From: Ischnura elegans
Lineage: Eukaryota > Arthropoda > Insecta > Odonata > Coenagrionidae
Direction of reading: 5' to 3'
NCBI RefSeq assembly: GCF_921293095.1
Contig: NC_060254.1
Coordinates: 62,852,069-62,916,068, forward strand
Length of the DNA stretch: 64,000 nt
Shown: in pieces, positions 58,845 through 64,000 of the stretch
Layout: each line of letters begins with the position of its first letter
Numbering within the stretch: the stretch's first letter is position 1
Notes under the pieces: model-generated
Seen by the model: only the letters and a program-made list of their open reading frames with translations
What the model was told of the DNA's origin: nothing
Databases searched by the model: none
Translations under genes and position numbers: made by a program

Positions 58845-61307
58845 GTAAGGCCACAGGTTTCGGTCGTTGAACCATTCTCAAATATTGTCCTGACACAGCA
58901 TTCTCCATTTCAATGTATATATAAAGTTCATTTCTTTGCTGTCTTCCTTTGTTTTAAGCAAGCGTGCATTGTCTTGAAAGAGCGGATATTATGAAATTCG
59001 CATTTTAAAAATATCAGTCGTGCTCGCTATAGTGCTCACATAGCAAGATCCGTGAAATCGTAGCAGATCTTTCCTTCTTCCATGACTCACCGGAATATTA
59101 TTAACCTTTGCCTACTGTGCGAACAATTCTATAGAGTACTAATATTGTAACTTTTACAGACGCATCGGAAAAATTATGAATACGATAATGAATTGCTAAT
59201 AGCAAACGTGTAAATAAATACAATTTCCATTTTATATTTATTATTAAATCACAATCGATGAAATAGTTATCGAGATAAACACTAAAAACGTTGGTATCTC
59301 GTTACTTTGTAAGGGAATTAAGTAATATGTGAGTAATTACGATTGTTCGCCTGGCGTCACATAGAGTGAAATGAAAGGAATGAGAGTTTAATTTTAACGA
59401 AAACTTAAAATGTGCAAACGAAATTTTTGCTTTGGAGATAATTTATTGAACAAAGAATATTAAATTTTCTCTATTAAAATACTTTTACACCAATGATTTT
59501 GTTTACATTGCTCCTATTTAACTTTGAAGCACTCGCAAGAGAGCGCTGAGGTTACTCTGTGGTTTGAGTATTGTCGGGTGAATAAATCAATGAGATAATT
59601 GAGTTAATGTATAAATGAAATGATGATATAAATGATATCTCACTAAAAGTTAAACGATATATAGAGATGAGGAATTGATTACTGTAACCATCGTGAATTT
59701 GAGGAACCAAGGCTTAAACTAAATTTAAATGATAATTTTTCTCAATAATGTTGTCTCGCATCGGTCATCGCATCTCCTACGGTCGTGGTATAACCTAAAT
59801 AGCAGAGAAAGGGAAATACCAAGGTGCTGGTAGCGATTGCATATTAGATGATTTGAATTTTAATCCCTGCATTAAAAACATGTTCCTAACTCCTAATTGC
59901 AATCTACTTTTTATGAAACTACTCATTTCCATCGATATGCTACTTTACCATCCGGCCAGTAGGGCTAAAAACGCCAAAAATCATCAACAATAACAATCAA
60001 TTATTACTTAAAGGGAGTATTATTTTCAGAAAGGGATAAAATTCATTATTTGTTCATTGTGACTACAGCATTATAAAAGGGTTGCAAAGAAGTACCACAT
60101 TAAAAATCTCGTGAGCGACCAATTACGATGTTTTAAAAAGATGTTCTGTAATGTAACTGTTTTAGTGCCTTTTAGTATGTAACCCTAACTTGTTAAAAAT
60201 TATAAAACAAAGTTGATTTTACCTACATAAAACGTCATATATAATCTTCCAATTGTACCTCATTGATTGGCGGCCACGAAAAGTTATTATGTATTGATTC
60301 GCATTTTTAAATATATATGCTCCAATGGCAGTAATTCTCTGAGTACTGAATGTGAATGTTATGCTGACAGAAAAACTGATATGATATTGGTCATACAATA
60401 TGAATGATAATAAAAATAAAATTTAGGCACGTCACCGAGCTACTTTTTCAGTTTTTATCACATGGATGCTTGATATAAAGTCCCATCACATTTGTTTCGT
60501 AAATGGCACTCTGGTCGGCTCAAATGGCTGGAAAAAGTATTCAATCAAAAGTTTAAGGATTGAATTATCCACATTCTCTGCACCCAAACTGGGCTTTTTA
60601 ACTTTGATATATGTCCTCTCTTGTGTCAAATCTATATTTAAAGAGATTAAGTAAAAAAATATTTGTTTTGGAATGTGCAGTTGCGAACAAATCTCCTAAG
60701 CTGTGTAACTAAGCTCAACCAAGCCCAGTTTTTTTCTTATAGTTCTTAACAAATTGTTTCTAAACAGCCCTGATTTCAGTTGATATTGTGTCCGCGTGCC
60801 TCGACAAGCATGGTGACTTGTGTCACCGACTAATATTTCGGAACAAAGAGTTGTCCTTTATCATCCTCTACGCCTTAAAAGGCGTCTTCCTGCGCTACCG
60901 CCGGGGAAGCACCTTCGTTCGTCTCCTTTCGTAATTCCCTCCGGATGTGGAGTGGGGACCAAAGTGCAGGAGAGCGGAAGGCAAGGTGAAGCCCGGAGAG
61001 GGGTGGGAGGATGCTTCCGTGCGTGAATGGGAAAATTACCTGAATTGTCAATTGCATCTGAGAACTCTCATGAGAACATGGGAGTTGGTTTGCTTTTTCA
61101 TTGAATTGCAAGGTCTGAGTGGAAAGCTTGTATGCACCACTTTTTATAACTACTATTTAATTTTTAAATTAAAGCCCACACTTTGAGCTACGTCTCCAAA
61201 CAATTTCCGTCGATATTATGGCACTAATCATATCGAACAACAAGATTTTGTATTCCGTCGCCATGGACAAATGCCGCCGTAGTTGACAGACTCTGAAAAA
61301 CTGTTGG

Positions 61308-61455
61308 TGTCTCCATGTTTCTGGGTTTCACCGCGTGGATTTTCTTTGTAACGACAGTTTCTCAGGAGATCGACCTGAAGACGCCGGTTGGAATACCGGA
61401 GAAACTGTCGTCACAAAGAAAATCCATGCGGTGAAACCCAGAAACATGGAGACAT
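61308..61455. repeat. snap-back repeat with hammerhead-like core in the loop
   Basis: GTGTCTCCATGTTTCTGGGT... pairs with ...ACCCAGAAACATGGAGAC over about 58 bp per arm. CTGAAGA (61375-61381), a CCGG/CCGG pair and GAAAC (61401-61405) lie across the loop and the right arm. A 60-codon frame across it is incidental. Confidence 0.75.
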
Positions 61456-61700
61456 CATCAAGACAAGGCCGCGGAAAACTACGCATCAACTGCAAAACTG
61501 TTGTTTTTATGTTTTAATTATCAACATGGCATTGACCTCCTAGGTGTTTCTTCAGATTCACCGTACAATCCAGAGCAAAAGACGAGGAATGCTTAGTAAA
61601 GAGATTGTTTCACTGCATGACAATGCCCGTCCACATGCACCCAATCTGAGTGTAAAGCTTGTATGAACCTAAGGTCAGACTCCCAACTAGTTGAAGGCAA

Positions 61701-61895
61701 ATTAATTTATTTATTTACATCTCCCGGTAAACAGCTCATCTAAGGCCTTTACAACGGGGAATCAACAAAAATTAACAAAGAAGGACATTCACAGACGCCC
61801 ATGCCCTTTATAGGTGCCATTTACCCAGGCGGGACTCCAACCCGCGACCTTCGGCTTGGCGTGCGAGGACTTCACCCCGCCGCCACCGAGGGCAC
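61701..61895 (-). repeat. tRNA-derived SINE (minus strand)
   Basis: Minus-strand order: A-box-like TGGCGGCGGGGTGAAGTCC, B-box-like GGTTGGAGTCC in a T-arm-like GCGGGTTGGAGTCCCGC, body, then GGGAGATGTAAATAAATAAA at the 3' end. The tail wording is close to that of the LINE at 57101-57570. Confidence 0.65.
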
Positions 61896-63489
61896 GATGT
61901 TGGCCGATGAGTGAATAATCATTCAGTTTTTTTTACTTCATCTCGTTAACACGGCGGGAAAGATAAAAAAGTATGTAATACATATTTTTAATACGGATTT
62001 TAAAAATATTTCTTTCAGGTTAAATTTATAAAAAATGACACATTTTATTTTATTTTAAAGGATTCAATAATTCAAGAGAATTGATTTTTTTGGAAATGCC
62101 ATTTAGCTAGATGAATGTATACCGGTCCAATTTACCTATACTTCCTTTAGAGGAGCTCCTTCACGAAAAATTTAAAGTAACGGATTTTAATTAAACTTAT
62201 TTAAGGTCCGAGTTTTTTTTATCCATAGGCTACTTCTCCGGTCATCGCCGGTGGGAGATGATATTCTTTGGAAAGTTACCTACGTCACTCTTTGCTCTCG
62301 TCCAATCACCCCAGCGCCTTTTTGAAATTGGTCTCATCGTTTTAGTTCATTTTTTATCGAAAGATATGCGAAGGAGGCTAATTTATTCTGCAAAATTTTC
62401 TGAATCATTTTCCCAGTAAATCAACCTCTCTCAGGGTCCCATATCATGAAAAGTCAAGAATTAAATGAAACTGGTAAATTATATCTGAAATTAATTTTTT
62501 TGCCATCTTTAATATTCATCCCAATTAGGTAATGGTTTCGGTCCCCTAATTTTTAATGAGCTATATTTTCCTACGAAATTGGTATCTGTTAACCGTGCTG
62601 GAAAATAATCGCATCGGAGTAAAATATATACTGAAACGATCAACATTCTTACAATTTAAGTCTCTTCTTCGGCTATATTTCATTTATCACATTAAAAAAT
62701 GTTAGCGAAACGTATGAATGGATATGTCTCGATTTTAAAATCAGTGCTTTGAAAAAATATGCGGTAAATTGGCCGAGAACGTAACCGTGAATCTTCAGTC
62801 CCACCTTAATTCCTAAATGCACTGCATCATACGCAAAGATCACTGCACAGGAGAGATATTTGATTCCAAGGACGAGGCCTGAACATTTTCTGGGGGAGTT
62901 CGTTCTGAAGGGGAAAAGAAGACAGTTTCTCAAACTTTTCGGAGTGTTTTAATTATTGGCCCAGGGATTGTTACGCAACAGTTTTGTTTGAGTCTATCAT
63001 TGTTTCAAAAATCACTTTTTTCTCAGAAAATTCTCAACTTGTTCTTAGATTATTATCGCATAATTTCAAACATATTTTCTAAATTGTTAACTCAATATTT
63101 GAGACATAAGAATGTCATTTGTTGCTTTCATGTTGAGGCATCTGAATTTCTGAAAAATAATGAAGAATGTTACCGTGGTCGCCTATTCTTTGTAGATAAA
63201 TAGACCCTATTCATTGAAATTTATTTAAGATGGAATGTCCCCAATAACCTCCAAATTTCCATCTTGGTGCGACATGGGTGCCAATTTTGAAAAAGAAAAG
63301 CGTTAGGAGTGAGGGTGGAATGATCTCAGTCTCTATGTAGACCTGTCGCGTTTTTCGCACCATTTCCTTTAAAGATTTCATTCTCGTTAACAGTGTCATA
63401 TTTTTTCACACTTGCACCGTTTAATCTCGATCAATTTTATCTAATCGATTGGTACAGTTATACAACATATTATCTCTTACTCTACTCCT

Positions 63490-63720
63490 CTTTTATTTCG
63501 TTTGTTGAGTCGAGATTACGCAATTTGAGGCCTGCAGATGAGCTTCTTTCGCGAACTTCGCGTCTTCGGCACTGAATAACTCTCATACAAAACTGCACGA
63601 ATCACTCGACCGTCAAGAGCTCCTCGCCGCTCCTAACGGTATGAGAGTTTTACAAGGCGCCGCAAAGGAAACAACGGATGAGCTTTCTTGGATGGTTCGC
63701 CGGCTGTGTGGCAAGTTTCG
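63490..63720. other. CpG-richer patch with small inverted repeat
   Basis: Against the AT-rich surroundings this stretch has many CG dinucleotides (TTCGCGAACTTCGCGTC, CCGTCAAGAGCTCC). AACTCTCATAC (63579-63589) and GTATGAGAGTT (63640-63650) are inverted copies. It could be a promoter or first non-coding exon; no coding evidence. Confidence 0.3.
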
Positions 63721-64000
63721 GGTCGTTGTCATAGTTCAAGTTCAACCTCTTTTCCTTCGACCATTGGTTCGTCTCAGGTGGTTTTTATGCATCTTAGTGG
63801 TTTCTAAGATCGGCATGTCAACAATGTGTTAGGCGAGTTTTTATAATACTCCAATACATTCAACTTTATTTCAGGAAGGTGAATGACTATCGGTAAATTA
63901 AAAGGGGACAATTTCCATATCCAATTGGACGTTAATAGTATTTAAGTAAATAAATTTAGCCAGTATTTTATGAAGTTTCTGTGGTGCCAATATTGAGGTA

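Larger units (their letters stand above)
51663..64000. other. upstream or first-intron region of hexosaminidase
   Basis: No convincing exon in 12.3 kb. Contents: duplicated segment with hAT-like MITE (52942-53266), diverged tandem duplications (53722-55835) interrupted by an AATAGGGT MITE, a LINE 3' end in a tandem repeat (57080-57835), a hAT-like MITE (58543-58844), a snap-back (61308-61455), a SINE (61701-61895) and a CpG-richer patch at 63490-63720. The segments 59000-61300 and 62000-63400 are AT-rich and unassigned. Confidence 0.5.

Noticed and set aside
1-64000. CRISPR array, bacterial operon, phage or viral gene cluster
   Set aside because: No regularly spaced direct repeats, no compact gene arrays and no recognised viral proteins; the window is intron-rich nuclear DNA.

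Overview
This window is arthropod, most likely insect, nuclear DNA. It is AT-rich and holds parts of three spliced genes with GT..AG introns of about 100 bp to 3.7 kb. The intergenic and intronic DNA is full of short non-autonomous mobile elements. The evidence for an insect is a MEF2 gene with the arthropod-style C-terminus, a stand-alone peptidyl-amidoglycolate lyase (PAL) gene where vertebrates have one bifunctional PAM gene, and an insect-like GH20 beta-hexosaminidase. I cannot name the species.

Layout. (1) 1-8428, plus strand: the last six coding exons of MEF2, a MADS-box muscle/neuronal transcription factor. The MADS/MEF2 domain lies left of the window. A long 3' UTR probably follows, ending near 9160 or 12450. 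(2) 12.5-24.2 kb: no gene found. It holds many MITE-like elements, a 22-bp minisatellite and unassigned DNA. (3) 24196-35365, plus strand: a complete nine-exon PAL gene (601 aa) with signal peptide, full catalytic beta-propeller, one transmembrane helix and an acidic cytosolic tail. Its 3' UTR to about 37.2 kb carries a 250-bp inverted repeat. (4) 51662-39259, minus strand: seven exons coding 505 aa of a lysosomal/secreted beta-N-acetylhexosaminidase, convergent with PAL. The signal-peptide exon(s) were not found. (5) 51.7-64 kb: no convincing coding exon. It may be intron 1 of the hexosaminidase or intergenic, and holds MITEs, tandem duplications, a LINE 3' end, a tRNA-derived SINE and snap-back repeats.

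Mobile elements. One dominant group has hAT-like ends (CAGTGGCG...) and 8-bp target duplications, of which at least eight can be read directly. A second family (five copies, ends AATAGGGT..ACCCTATT) is 318-669 bp. Smaller families include a TAAGGCCG-ended MITE, a pogo-like MITE, tRNA-headed SINE relics, and large snap-back palindromes whose arms carry hammerhead-ribozyme-like cores (CTGANGA...GAAA).

The three genes have no evident functional link: a transcription factor, a neuropeptide-amidating enzyme and a glycosidase. No bacterial-type operon, CRISPR array or rRNA is present. Exon coordinates were read by hand from splice consensus, frame continuity and remembered family conservation, not from alignment software.
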